Shown piece after piece: positions 39,328 to 47,566 of a stretch of DNA of 64,000 bases (positions are counted from its first letter, which is position 1; every line of letters starts with the position of its first letter). Below the pieces are notes generated by a model, which saw only the letters and a program-made list of their open reading frames with translations, searched no databases and had not been told where the DNA came from. The position numbers and the translations under genes were made by a program. The stretch spans positions 186,001 through 250,000 of the forward strand of contig NZ_BCWW01000010.1 in the NCBI RefSeq assembly GCF_001894785.1, written 5' to 3'. This DNA comes from Rhodococcoides fascians NBRC 12155 = LMG 3623 (GTDB lineage Bacteria > Actinomycetota > Actinomycetes > Mycobacteriales > Mycobacteriaceae).

Positions 39328-40196
39328 TCGGATGCGTCAGCCAGCGCTGTCGCTGTTTCCGAACAGCCGGTATGCAGTGTGAGAGAGGCGAATTCGTCGC
39401 CACGGGTAGAACCCCGATTGACGATGACAACGGGCGTGCCGGTCTTGAACGCGTGTCTGACGAATCGCAGGCCCGACATCACGGTCAGCGAGGACCCCAG
39501 CACCAGCAGCGCGTCGCTGCGATCGACGAGGTCGAAGGCCTCGGCGACGCGCGGTTTGGGGACACTCTCGCCGAAATAGACGATGTCGGGTTTGAGTATG
39601 CCGGAACAGGATTCGCAATCGACCATCCGAAAATGCGCGGTGGACGAGATGATCGCGTCGGCGTCGGGTGCGATCTCGACGCCCTCGGCCGGAGCAACGG
39701 ATTCGACGAAGCCGGGGTTGGCTCGATCCAAGCGTCTGGCCAACTCGAACCTCGACACCAACCGCTCGCAGTTCAGGCAGCGCACGCGGGCGTAGACACC
39801 GTGGAGATCGATGACGTTGCGGCTGCCGGCCTTGGTGTGCAGCATATCGACGTTCTGGGTGATGATGCCGGTGACGACTCCTGCGCGTTCGAGACGGGTC
39901 AGGGCTCGGTGGCCGTCGTTGGGCACTGCCGCGTCCATGTGTCGCCAACCCACGTGATTACGCGCCCAGTAGTGCCTTCTGAACTCGGCATCACCGATGA
40001 ACTGCTGAAAAGTCATCGGATTGCGCGGTGGTGACTTCGGACCCCGATAGTCCGGAATTCCGGAGTCGGTCGACATGCCGGCACCGGTGAGCACTGCAAC
40101 AGTTCTTCCGTCCAGCATCGAGAGCAATTGCCGATACGTTTCCGCGGGCGCGGTCGGAGCATTCACCTCGTCCAGGATAGCGAAGAGTCGTGTCAC
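39300..40196 (-). CDS. Sir2 family NAD-dependent protein deacylase (class II, SIRT4-like)
   Basis: 298 aa. NAD-dependent lysine deacylase. The class II signature [16 protein letters not shown] is near residue 42; the catalytic His and NAD site are [12 protein letters not shown] and [11 protein letters not shown]. The zinc site is CLNC with [16 protein letters not shown] and [12 protein letters not shown] complete the Rossmann core. The start is uncertain: GTG 40196, 20 nt after the ectC terminator, or GTG 40166. The 3' end overlaps proB convergently by 28 bases. Confidence 0.85.
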   Translation of the reverse strand: MTRLFAILDEVNAPTAPAETYRQLLSMLDGRTVAVLTGAGMSTDSGIPDYRGPKSPPRNPMTFQQFIGDAEFRRHYWARNHVGWRHMDAAVPNDGHRALTRLERAGVVTGIITQNVDMLHTKAGSRNVIDLHGVYARVRCLNCERLVSRFELARRLDRANPGFVESVAPAEGVEIAPDADAIISSTAHFRMVDCESCSGILKPDIVYFGESVPKPRVAEAFDLVDRSDALLVLGSSLTVMSGLRFVRHAFKTGTPVVIVNRGSTRGDEFASLTLHTGCSETATALADASDQARTRSSA

Positions 40197-40215
40197 GCAT
40201 CGACCGACAACGACG

Positions 40216-40258
40216 ACACCGGGCCCGCACCGACGATGCGTCGGTGCGGGCCCGGTGT
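40216..40258 (-). terminator. Terminator of the ect operon, 20-bp perfect stem
   Basis: ACACCGGGCCCGCACCGACG (40216-40235) and its exact complement (40239-40258) around ATG. It lies 15 nt beyond the ectC stop (minus strand) and before the sirtuin gene. A T-rich minus-strand stretch (GTTGTCGG) follows, but no uniform U-tract. Confidence 0.75.
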
Positions 40259-40272
40259 TGTGACGAAATGCG

Positions 40273-40671
40273 TTACGCAGGTACCTCGACGAGGGGGTAC
40301 ACGCCGTTTTCGTCGTGCGTCTCGTTGCCGACGACCGGCGGGTTGAACACACACAGCATGCGCATTGTCGTGCGCGGCTCCACGGTGTGACGCTCGTGCC
40401 CGTTGAGCAGGTACATCGACCCCGGTCCGAGCTCGTACGTCTGTCCGGTCTCGCGATCGGTCAGCGTTCCTTCACCCTCGATGAGCCACACCGCTTCGAC
40501 GTGGTTCGCGTAGTGGAAGTTGTTCACCGTTCCGGGCTGGATGGTGGTCTCGTGGAACGAGAAGCCGACCTTGTCACCGCCCAGAATGATTCTCTTGCTG
40601 CGCCAGTTGCCGTCCTCGCTCGAGATGTCGCGGTCGGTTCCGGTGATTTCTTCGGTGGTGCGAACGATCAT
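40273..40671 (-). CDS. ectC: L-ectoine synthase
   Basis: 132 aa. Cupin-fold cyclase that closes N-gamma-acetyl-diaminobutyrate to ectoine. The conserved residues that bind the catalytic metal in characterised EctC appear as Glu in VEAVWLIEGEG, Tyr in GSMYLLNG and His in GHERHTV. ATG 40671 follows AAGGAGA at ideal spacing. Last gene of the ect operon, 38 nt behind ectB. No ectD hydroxylase gene is nearby. Confidence 0.96.
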   Translation of the reverse strand: MIVRTTEEITGTDRDISSEDGNWRSKRIILGGDKVGFSFHETTIQPGTVNNFHYANHVEAVWLIEGEGTLTDRETGQTYELGPGSMYLLNGHERHTVEPRTTMRMLCVFNPPVVGNETHDENGVYPLVEVPA

Positions 40672-40709
40672 GCGATGTCTCCTTCGATGTCGGTGTGTGC
40701 TGGACGCTG

Positions 40710-41987
40710 CTAGGACAGAACTTTCGCCACTGCACTTTCGATGATGTCCAGGCCGCGGTCGAGCTCGTCGATCGTCGTGGTCAACGGGGGAAGAAGCTTG
40801 ACGACCTCGTCCTTGGGGCCCGCGGTCTCGACGAGCAGACGCTCGTCGTAGCACAGCTGAGACACCTTGCCGGCCAACTCCGCGTCGTCGAACACCAGAG
40901 CCTGGACCATGCCGCGACCGCGAGTCGAGATGCCGTCGAACTTGGCGCACAACTTCATGAACCGATCCTGGATGTGCTCGCCCTTGGCGAGGGTTTCCTT
41001 CTCGAACTTGTCGTCGGACCAGTAGTGGTCGATGGCTGCCTTTGCCGTGACGAACGACGGGTTGAAGCCGCGGAAGGTGCCGTTGTGCTCACCCGGTGCC
41101 CAGACGTCCAGCTCGGGCTTGAACAGTGTCAGCGCCAGCGGCATGCCGTAGCCGCCGATGGACTTCGACAGGGTGACGATGTCCGGGGTGATGCCGGCTT
41201 CCTCGAACGAGAAGAACTGGCCGGTGCGGCCGCAGCCCATCTGCACGTCGTCGACGATCAGCAGAATTTCGCGTCGCGAGCACAGTTCGGCCAACGCGCG
41301 CAACCACTCCGGTCGTGCGACGTTGATTCCGCCCTCGCCCTGAATGGTCTCTACGATCACCGCGGCCGGTCGGTTGAATCCACTGCCCGAGTCGTCGAGA
41401 ACGCGCTCGAACCACTGGAAGTCCTCGGTGACGCCGCCGAAGTAGTTGTCGTACGGCATCGGAGTGGTGTGCACCAATGGAATTCCGGCGCCAGCTCGCT
41501 TCATCGAGTTGCCGGTGACCGACAACGCGCCGAGTGTCATGCCGTGGAATGCGTTGGTGAAGTTGATGATTGCCTCGCGCCCGGTGACCTTGCGAGCGAG
41601 CTTGAGCGCTGCCTCGACGGTGTTGGTGCCCGTCGGACCGGGGAACTGAACCTTGTAGTCCAAGCCGCGGGGGTCGAGGATGTTCTTCTTGAACGACTCT
41701 AGGAACTCACGCTTGGCGACGGTGGACATGTCGAGTCCGTGCGTGATGCCATCGCTGGTGATGTAGTCCACCAACGCGCTCTTGATCATGTCGTTGTTGT
41801 GGCCGTAATTGAGTGCGCCTGCGCCACCGAAGAAATCGAGGTAGTCGTTGCCGTTCTCGTCGGTGATGACCGAGTTCTTCGCTGTGGTGAATACGGCGGG
41901 CCACTGGCGACTGTAGCTACGCACGCCGGACTCGACGGTCTCGAATACGTCGGGCTTCTCTGTTGTCACTGTGTTCTTTTCGGTCAT
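40710..41987 (-). CDS. ectB: Diaminobutyrate-2-oxoglutarate transaminase (from its own internal start)
   Basis: 425 aa from ATG 41987, preceded by AAAGGA at about 12 nt, so a separate EctB can be made. Class III PLP aminotransferase forming L-2,4-diaminobutyrate from aspartate semialdehyde. EctB marks: FFGGAGALNYGHNN, SDGITHGLDMSTVAKREF, QFPGPTGTNTVEAALK. The PLP Lys is in VTLSKSIGGYGMPL. The reading frame continues upstream into ectA with no stop codon; see the ectA entry. Confidence 0.93.
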   Translation of the reverse strand: MTEKNTVTTEKPDVFETVESGVRSYSRQWPAVFTTAKNSVITDENGNDYLDFFGGAGALNYGHNNDMIKSALVDYITSDGITHGLDMSTVAKREFLESFKKNILDPRGLDYKVQFPGPTGTNTVEAALKLARKVTGREAIINFTNAFHGMTLGALSVTGNSMKRAGAGIPLVHTTPMPYDNYFGGVTEDFQWFERVLDDSGSGFNRPAAVIVETIQGEGGINVARPEWLRALAELCSRREILLIVDDVQMGCGRTGQFFSFEEAGITPDIVTLSKSIGGYGMPLALTLFKPELDVWAPGEHNGTFRGFNPSFVTAKAAIDHYWSDDKFEKETLAKGEHIQDRFMKLCAKFDGISTRGRGMVQALVFDDAELAGKVSQLCYDERLLVETAGPKDEVVKLLPPLTTTIDELDRGLDIIESAVAKVLS

Positions 41988-42536
41988 GTTCTGCTTGTTC
42001 CTTTCGTAATTCCGCGATGCGTCCGGGCCTACGGTGTAGAGCTCTTCTGCTTCGTGGCTATCAGGGAAATCGTTGGGCGCGAACAAATCCGACTTGACGA
42101 TGTCGGTACCTCGCTTGCGTGCGAGGCTGGTGAAGGTTGCGATGGACGCTTCGTTGTCCGGGCTGATCGTGGTTTCGAGGTGCGTGATGCCCTGTGGCTC
42201 GAGGCGGTCGAGCAGCTCCATGAGCATGCGACCGGCAAGTCCCTTGCCGCGCTGGTCCGCATCCACGGCGACCTGCCACACGAACAGCGTTCGAGGGGCG
42301 TCCTGGCGGATGTATCCGGTGACGAAACCGACTGCGCGGCCGTCGATGTCGGATACGACGGTGGTGGCCGCGAAATCTCGGCACCACAACACGTACGAGT
42401 AGCTGGAGTTCAGATCCAGAACTCGTGAATCTCTTGCGATCTCCCAGAGCCGGACTCCGTCGGAGATCTGTGGCTTGCGAAACTTCACTGCGTCCGGCGC
42501 AGTGAGCGGGGTACCTCTCAGCAATGCAGGCTTCAT
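40710..42536 (-). CDS. ectA: L-2,4-diaminobutyrate acetyltransferase EctA, in-frame with EctB (fused reading frame)
   Basis: The EctA part covers 41988-42536 (183 codons). GNAT acetyltransferase making N-gamma-acetyl-diaminobutyrate; motifs VWQVAVDADQRGKGLAGRML (acetyl-CoA loop) and ETTISPDNEASIATF. It should end near HEAEELYTVGPD, but reading on gives ASRNYERNKQN and then the EctB Met with no stop, so a 608-aa EctA-EctB protein is encoded from ATG 42536. An in-frame ATG at 42608 would add 24 residues without family support. A one-base shift would place a TGA at the EctB ATG (ATGA), the usual overlap type, so loss of the stop by an old indel is possible. Whether a fusion, separate EctB, or both are made is unknown. 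Confidence 0.85.
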   Translation of the reverse strand: MKPALLRGTPLTAPDAVKFRKPQISDGVRLWEIARDSRVLDLNSSYSYVLWCRDFAATTVVSDIDGRAVGFVTGYIRQDAPRTLFVWQVAVDADQRGKGLAGRMLMELLDRLEPQGITHLETTISPDNEASIATFTSLARKRGTDIVKSDLFAPNDFPDSHEAEELYTVGPDASRNYERNKQNMTEKNTVTTEKPDVFETVESGVRSYSRQWPAVFTTAKNSVITDENGNDYLDFFGGAGALNYGHNNDMIKSALVDYITSDGITHGLDMSTVAKREFLESFKKNILDPRGLDYKVQFPGPTGTNTVEAALKLARKVTGREAIINFTNAFHGMTLGALSVTGNSMKRAGAGIPLVHTTPMPYDNYFGGVTEDFQWFERVLDDSGSGFNRPAAVIVETIQGEGGINVARPEWLRALAELCSRREILLIVDDVQMGCGRTGQFFSFEEAGITPDIVTLSKSIGGYGMPLALTLFKPELDVWAPGEHNGTFRGFNPSFVTAKAAIDHYWSDDKFEKETLAKGEHIQDRFMKLCAKFDGISTRGRGMVQALVFDDAELAGKVSQLCYDERLLVETAGPKDEVVKLLPPLTTTIDELDRGLDIIESAVAKVLS

Positions 42537-42734
42537 AGGAAATACGACCGTAACAAGGAGGCGGGAGCATATCGAGTGCGTCGGAGAATCGACGCCCGAA
42601 TCGGACATGCTTTGCCTGGTTAACCGCCAATTGTGATGGTGCTCACATATTTCGGGATCGGCTGGCGGTACCCATCTGGCGCGTTTTCAAACTCGCATTC
42701 CGAGAAGGCCCTGGTTCGGCGTTGCCGCTATGCC

Positions 42735-44861
42735 CTATTTGGGCGTTGCCAATGCGAAGGGGAGGATCGCATCCGCTCCCGCAGCCTGCAGTGCTGCGGT
42801 TGCACACGTGAACGTCCAGCCGGTGTCGGTGAGCAGATCGACGAGCAGAATCGGCCCGTCTACGGACGATACGTCCGGAACCTCCCACGAGTCCACCAGG
42901 CCGGCAACTCGGAAGGCCGAATTCGCGGCCGATACCGGGGGATGTCCCGGTCTGACCTGCATCACTCCCAGGTTCTCCAGCTTCCCGACGGTTGCCAGGC
43001 GCTCGGCTACCGAGCGCACCAGCAGCGGGTGGGTGGGGGAGTCGAGGGCCAGCACGGCGGTCGGGCGGTCGGCCCAGTCCCAGTTGGCCAGCACCGAGAT
43101 GCAGGCCTTCTCCAGCGCCTCGGTGACGGGAGCGTCGGGTGCATCCAGCAGGGCTCGCAAGCGTCCACCCCACCCGAGGTCGGTGAGGCGGCCGAGAACG
43201 CGACCCGGTCGGTGCGGGTTGCCGATCTTGCCCGAGAGCGATACACCGAGCTTTTTCATCCCACTGGGCCACTGCTTTCGGGGCTGGAGATCGAGTCCGG
43301 GGCGATCGAGCCGGGCCCTCGCAGAGTCGACCGACGTGGCATCGACCGCGGACGAGAGATGCTCGCCCGTGCAGTTGTCGCATCGGCCGCAACGGTCGGA
43401 CTCGGTGCCGGGTGCGCCGAGATCGGGGTCGTCGAGCTGCCGACGAAGAAATTCCATCCGGCACCCATCGGTGCTCTGGTAGTCGAGCATCGCCTGCTGC
43501 TCACGGTCCCTGGCTTGCTCGAGGCGTTCGTAGCGGCTCGCGTCGTACGTCCACGACTCACCGGTGGCCATCCAACCGCCACGGACGCGTCTGACGGCCC
43601 CGTCGACGTCCAGGACCTTGAGCACCATCTCGAGCCTGCTGCGATTGAGCTCGACCAGTGGCTCGAGAGCTTGGGTCGACTGAGCCTTGTCGGTATCGAG
43701 TGCCTCGATGACCTGTCGCACGAGATGTTCCCGCGGGAATGCGACGGAGGCGAAATAGCTCCAGATCTGCCGGTCCTCGTGGCCGGGGAGTAGTACGACG
43801 TCGGCGCGTTCGGTGGCGCGGCCGGCGCGACCGACCTGCTGGTAGTAGGAGATCGGCGAGGACGGTGCCCCCATGTGCACGACGAAGCCGAGGTCGGGTT
43901 TGTCGAACCCCATGCCGAGTGCGGAGGTCGCGACGAGCGCCTTGACCCGGTTTGCGAGTAGGTCGGCTTCGAGTGATTCGCGTTCGGTGGGGTCGGTCTG
44001 ACCGGTGTACGACGCCACGACGTGGCCCTGGTCGGTGAGCAGCGCGGCGAGATCCTTGGCGGCCGAGACCGTCAGCGTGTAGATGATTCCGGAGCCCGGC
44101 AGGGTCTTCAGGTGATCGCCGAGCCACGCTGCGCGCTCGGTGGCGTTCTCGATCCGCACCACCGACATCCGTAGTGAGTCTCGTGCGAGTCCGCCGCGTA
44201 GGACCAGGGTGTCTCCGCCGCCGACCCCGAGTTGGGCGGCGACGTCGTCGACCACCCGGTCGTTCGCGGTCGCCGTGGTGGCCAGCACGGGTATGCCGTC
44301 GCGCAGTTCGGCGATGAGGGTTCGGATCCGCCGGTAGTCGGGCCGGAAATCATGTCCCCAATCGGAGACGCAGTGGGCCTCGTCGACCACGACCAGGCCG
44401 GCGTCACCGGCCAACGACGGCAGCACCTGGTCGCGGAAGTCGGGATTGTTCAGGCGCTCGGGGCTGACCAACAGCACGTCGAGCTCGCCCGAGTTCACCT
44501 GTTGATGGATCTCGTCCCACTCGGTCATGTTGCCCGAGTTGATGGTCGCCGCCCGCACCCCGGCGCGCTGCGCAGAGGCGACCTGGTTTCGCATCAACGC
44601 CAGCAGTGGCGACACGATGACCGTCGGTCCCAGACCCTGGGCGCGCAGTAGTTTCGCGGCGATGAAGTAGACAGCCGACTTACCCCAACCGGTCCGCTGG
44701 ACCACCAACGCCCGCCGACGGTGCACGACCAGCGCTTCTATTGCCGTCCACTGGTCCTCACGCAACACCGCCTCGGGGCCGGCGAGCTCACGCAGCAGCC
44801 TTTCGGCGTCTTCGCGCAAGTTGCCTACGGTCGCGTGCGTCGCTGTCGTCATACTGTTCAT
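42735..44861 (-). CDS. RecQ-like DNA helicase with C-terminal phosphoribosyltransferase domain (RqlH type)
   Basis: 708 aa. 3'-5' superfamily 2 helicase. Walker A is in QRTGWGKSAVYF, the DEAH box in VVVDEAHCVSDWGHDF, motif III in LATTATAND and motif VI in QQVGRAGRA. A zinc site follows (C of GCRMEFLRRQ, then CGRCDNC). The last 150 residues contain a PRTase-type signature (GPILLVDLLTDTGWTF) and no HRDC domain. This is the arrangement of mycobacterial RqlH. Start ATG 44861 or 44852. Divergent from crcB1 across 36 nt. Confidence 0.87.
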   Translation of the reverse strand: MNSMTTATHATVGNLREDAERLLRELAGPEAVLREDQWTAIEALVVHRRRALVVQRTGWGKSAVYFIAAKLLRAQGLGPTVIVSPLLALMRNQVASAQRAGVRAATINSGNMTEWDEIHQQVNSGELDVLLVSPERLNNPDFRDQVLPSLAGDAGLVVVDEAHCVSDWGHDFRPDYRRIRTLIAELRDGIPVLATTATANDRVVDDVAAQLGVGGGDTLVLRGGLARDSLRMSVVRIENATERAAWLGDHLKTLPGSGIIYTLTVSAAKDLAALLTDQGHVVASYTGQTDPTERESLEADLLANRVKALVATSALGMGFDKPDLGFVVHMGAPSSPISYYQQVGRAGRATERADVVLLPGHEDRQIWSYFASVAFPREHLVRQVIEALDTDKAQSTQALEPLVELNRSRLEMVLKVLDVDGAVRRVRGGWMATGESWTYDASRYERLEQARDREQQAMLDYQSTDGCRMEFLRRQLDDPDLGAPGTESDRCGRCDNCTGEHLSSAVDATSVDSARARLDRPGLDLQPRKQWPSGMKKLGVSLSGKIGNPHRPGRVLGRLTDLGWGGRLRALLDAPDAPVTEALEKACISVLANWDWADRPTAVLALDSPTHPLLVRSVAERLATVGKLENLGVMQVRPGHPPVSAANSAFRVAGLVDSWEVPDVSSVDGPILLVDLLTDTGWTFTCATAALQAAGADAILPFALATPK

Positions 44862-44897
44862 CGTGCAGCATCGGTACGACAGAGAGCAGAGCCGGCG

Positions 44898-45311
44898 GTG
44901 AGCGACCCGGCATCGCATCGCAACCTCGCGGCCTTGGCAACGGTATTCGTCGGCGGCGCGGCAGGCACTGCTGCTCGCTATGCGATCGAGGAACGTCTCC
45001 CGCACACGACGTCGCAGTGGCCTCTCGCCACCTTCGGAATCAACATCGTCGGTGCGTTCGTGCTGGGGTTGCTGCTCGAGTCGCTGCTGCGCAGTGGTGC
45101 CGATACGGGTGGACGGCGTCGGCTCCGGTTGCTCGGCGGTTCGGGGTTCTGTGGCGCGTTCACCACGTACAGCACCTTCGCCCTCGAAACGGTCGAGGGT
45201 GTCCGGGGCGGATTCACCGGACTGGCGTCGGCATACGCCGTCGTCAGTGTGGTGTTGGGAGTTGTGGCGGCCGGAGCCGGAATCATGTTCGCCAACAGAG
45301 TGATCCGATGA
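44898..45311 (+). CDS. crcB1: Fluoride channel subunit CrcB/FluC, first copy
   Basis: 137 aa, GTG start. Four membrane helices. FluC marks: GGAAGTAARYAIEERLP, ATFGINIVGAFVLGLL (the Na+ and dimer interface), and GFCGAFTTYSTFALE (the break with the fluoride-lining Phe/Thr residues). In actinobacteria two paralogues pair as an antiparallel heterodimer; the second copy starts within the stop (ATGA). Exports toxic fluoride. Confidence 0.92.
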   Translation: MSDPASHRNLAALATVFVGGAAGTAARYAIEERLPHTTSQWPLATFGINIVGAFVLGLLLESLLRSGADTGGRRRLRLLGGSGFCGAFTTYSTFALETVEGVRGGFTGLASAYAVVSVVLGVVAAGAGIMFANRVIR

Positions 45312-45682
45312 TCGCGGCCCTGGTGATCCTGGCCGGCGCGCTCGGGTCGGTCGCGCGATTCTTCGTCGATGCGGAGGTGAAGTCACGGCTGAGCTCGCGC
45401 ACGAGCTTCCCGTGGGCAACCGTCGGTATCAACATCTCGGGCTCGTTCTTGCTCGGGTTGCTGGCCGGCTGGGTGATGCTGCGCGCCGGCTCCACCGATG
45501 CGCAGGCAGTTCTCGGAACCGGGTTCTGTGGGGGCTACACCACCTTCAGTACCTCGACCGTGGACACCGTGCGGTTACTGCAGCAGGGCCGTCGGGTCGA
45601 CGCCGCCGTCAACGCGATCGGCACACTGGTGGCGTCCGTACTCGCGTGCGGTGGCGGTCTGGCGCTCGCCTCGGCTCTGTAG
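45308..45682 (+). CDS. crcB2: Fluoride channel subunit CrcB/FluC, second copy
   Basis: 124 aa. Coupled to crcB1 by a 4-base overlap. Same motifs: GALGSVARFFVDAEV, WATVGINISGSFLLGLL, GFCGGYTTFSTSTVD. The opposite charge pattern of the loops relative to crcB1 fits a dual-topology heterodimer. No fluoride riboswitch was recognised in the 36-nt gap before crcB1. Confidence 0.92.
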   Translation: MIAALVILAGALGSVARFFVDAEVKSRLSSRTSFPWATVGINISGSFLLGLLAGWVMLRAGSTDAQAVLGTGFCGGYTTFSTSTVDTVRLLQQGRRVDAAVNAIGTLVASVLACGGGLALASAL

Positions 45683-45701
45683 TCGAGGCGGGCGCCACAC
45701 T

Positions 45702-46106
45702 TCAGGCTTGGCTGACGCGCACCATGTTTCCGGCCGGGTCACGGAACGCGGCATCGCGGGCACCCCAGGGCTGACTCGTCGGCTCCTGCAGTATCTCGCC
45801 CGTACCCGCCGCGCGGATCCGCTCGAACGCGGCGTCGAGGTCGTCGGCGCGGAACAGTAGTCCCGGCAACTCGCCCTTGGCCAGCAGCGCGGCGAGCTGA
45901 TCGCCCAGTTCCCGAGAACGGCCCGCGTGCGGCTGCGACAACACGACCTCGATCTCGGGTTGTTCGCTGGTGGACAGCGTGATCCAGCGATAGCCGTCGT
46001 TGGCCACCTCGCTCTTGACCTCGAGTCCGAGAGCGTCCCGGTAGAACGCTACCGAGGCATCGGGGTCGTCGGTGTAGACGTGAACGTGGCTCAGTGAAAG
46101 TGTCAT
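45702..46106 (-). CDS. VOC (glyoxalase/bleomycin resistance) family protein
   Basis: 134 aa. One vicinal-oxygen-chelate unit: LSHVHVYTDDPDASVAFYRD at the start, GYRWITLSTSEQPEIEVVL in the middle, and AAFRDPAGNMVRVSQ with the typical DPxGN end. The metal positions fit H (HVHV), E (EIEVVL) and the C-terminal strand. The substrate is unknown. It starts 9 nt downstream of a short AraC regulator on the same strand; small AraC-VOC pairs are common in actinobacteria and usually regulated together. Confidence 0.82.
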   Translation of the reverse strand: MTLSLSHVHVYTDDPDASVAFYRDALGLEVKSEVANDGYRWITLSTSEQPEIEVVLSQPHAGRSRELGDQLAALLAKGELPGLLFRADDLDAAFERIRAAGTGEILQEPTSQPWGARDAAFRDPAGNMVRVSQA

Positions 46107-46115
46107 GGATGAAGG

Positions 46116-46586
46116 CTAGGACGCCCCGGCCGCAGATGCTTCTTCGATTCTGCTCGGCTCGGTCACCGCCGCCGTCGGGGATGTGGGCCCTCGCATCGGG
46201 CGTCCGAGAACCATCGCGGTGCAGCTGGGTACGGCGTGGCTGCCACGATGATCGCGGGCGCGGTAGGCGCTCGGTGTCTCGCCCACGATCTCGGTGAATC
46301 TCGAGCTGAACGACCCGAGACTGGTACAGCCGACGGCGAAGCACGCCTCGGTGACCGTGACGTCTCCGCGTCGCAGCAGCGCTTTGGCGCGCTCGATCCG
46401 TCGTGTCATCAGATGCGCGTACGGCGTCTCGCCGTAGGCCTCCCGAAACCGGCGACTGAAATGTGCAGTGGACATCAGCGCGGTTCTGGCGAGTGACGGG
46501 ACGTCGAGCGGTTTCGCGAAATCGCGATCCATTCGATCGCGTGCGCGGCGCAGCAGGCGGAGCTCGGTCGGGTCGTACGCACTCAT
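46116..46586 (-). CDS. Short AraC family regulator (DNA-binding domain only)
   Basis: 156 aa. Both HTH units are present (LDVPSLARTALMSTAHFSRR and TVTEACFAVGCTSLGSFSSR, with GETPSAYRAR), but there is no N-terminal sensor domain; about 45 residues of Pro/Ser/Thr-rich tail follow. ATG 46586 overlaps the rbsK stop (ATGA). The longer open frame upstream is an rbsK shadow. Likely controls the VOC gene. Confidence 0.85.
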   Translation of the reverse strand: MSAYDPTELRLLRRARDRMDRDFAKPLDVPSLARTALMSTAHFSRRFREAYGETPYAHLMTRRIERAKALLRRGDVTVTEACFAVGCTSLGSFSSRFTEIVGETPSAYRARDHRGSHAVPSCTAMVLGRPMRGPTSPTAAVTEPSRIEEASAAGAS

Positions 46587-47470
46587 CGCGCGTCCGCACC
46601 GCGGAGGGATTCGATCTGGGCCCTCGTTCCCGAGGACGCGCTCGCGCCGGCTCCCGTCGCAGCGAAAGCACCTGCGGCGACGGCCCATTGGATGGCAGCG
46701 CGGGGTCCGCTCGACCAGGATGCCGCGAGTGCTCCGGCGAATGCGTCACCCGCTCCGGTGGTGTCGACCGCCTCGACCTTCGGCGCGGGTACCTCGAACG
46801 ATTCCGAGCCGCGATATCTCGCGCCTCGTGCGCCCAGCGTGGTGACCACATGTTCTATGTTCTTCACTCGACTCCCGATGCGCGCTTCCTCGGCCTCGTT
46901 GACCACCAGGACGTCGGTGGCCGCAACGAGAGCGTCGGGCAGATCCTGGACGGGGGACGGGTTGAGCATCGTCACGACGGCGCGGGAGTGTGCGTACTCG
47001 AACGCGGCGAGTACGGTCTCGAGGGGAATCTCCAACTGACACAGCAGGATATCGGCCTCGTCGATGATTGCCAGGTCGTCGTCGGTGAGCTCGTGTACAC
47101 CGCCGTTGGCTCCGGCGACGACCACGATGCTGTTCTCGGCTCGGTCGTCGACGGTGATGGCGGCGATACCGGACGCTCCTGCTGCGGTTCGCAGAGCATG
47201 GTCGTCGACGCCTGCGCTGGTGAGGGTGTGCCGCAGTGTCGGCCCGAATTCGTCGTCCCCGACCGCCCCGACGAAGCTCACGCGAGCTCCCGACTTCGAC
47301 GCCGCGATCGCCTGGTTGGCACCTTTGCCGCCGGGTGCGGTGTCGAACGAGGTCCCCAACACGGTTTCGCCCGGTTCGGGCAGGGCGGGGGTCCGAGTGA
47401 TCAGGTCCATGTTGATGCTGCCCAGTACGACGATGCGCGGGCTGCTCGAGCGGGGGTTCGATGCGGACAC
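46583..47470 (-). CDS. rbsK: Ribokinase family sugar kinase
   Basis: 295 aa, GTG start. PfkB fold: GSINMDLITRTPALPEPGET at the N-terminus, GGKGANQAIAASKSG (signature 1, near residue 43), and DTTGAGDAFAGAL with catalytic Asp (signature 2, near 238). Phosphorylates ribose to ribose 5-phosphate, the substrate class of RpiB at the left of the window. No sugar transporter is adjacent. Divergent from the aminotransferase operon. Confidence 0.87.
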   Translation of the reverse strand: MSASNPRSSSPRIVVLGSINMDLITRTPALPEPGETVLGTSFDTAPGGKGANQAIAASKSGARVSFVGAVGDDEFGPTLRHTLTSAGVDDHALRTAAGASGIAAITVDDRAENSIVVVAGANGGVHELTDDDLAIIDEADILLCQLEIPLETVLAAFEYAHSRAVVTMLNPSPVQDLPDALVAATDVLVVNEAEEARIGSRVKNIEHVVTTLGARGARYRGSESFEVPAPKVEAVDTTGAGDAFAGALAASWSSGPRAAIQWAVAAGAFAATGAGASASSGTRAQIESLRGADAR

Positions 47471-47534
47471 GACCGAACCCTATCGCTCTCGGCTCGACCG
47501 AACGGGTCGATCCCGCCCGGAATTCACAATTGCA

Positions 47535-47548
47535 GATTGTTGACAATC
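47535..47548. promoter_or_regulatory. Candidate GntR operator, copy 1
   Basis: GATTGT-TG-ACAATC, a perfect palindrome of 6-bp arms. It ends 18 nt before the aminotransferase start. 12 of 14 bases match the site at 54018-54031. Short TTGT-N2-ACAA palindromes are typical of FadR/FCD-type GntR proteins, one of which is encoded in this operon. Confidence 0.5.
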
Positions 47549-47566
47549 CGGAATCGGTGGGTGACG

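Noticed and set aside
44862-44897. Fluoride riboswitch before crcB1
   Set aside because: Only 36 nt separate it from the recQ-like gene, too short for the known crcB aptamer, and no matching structure was seen.
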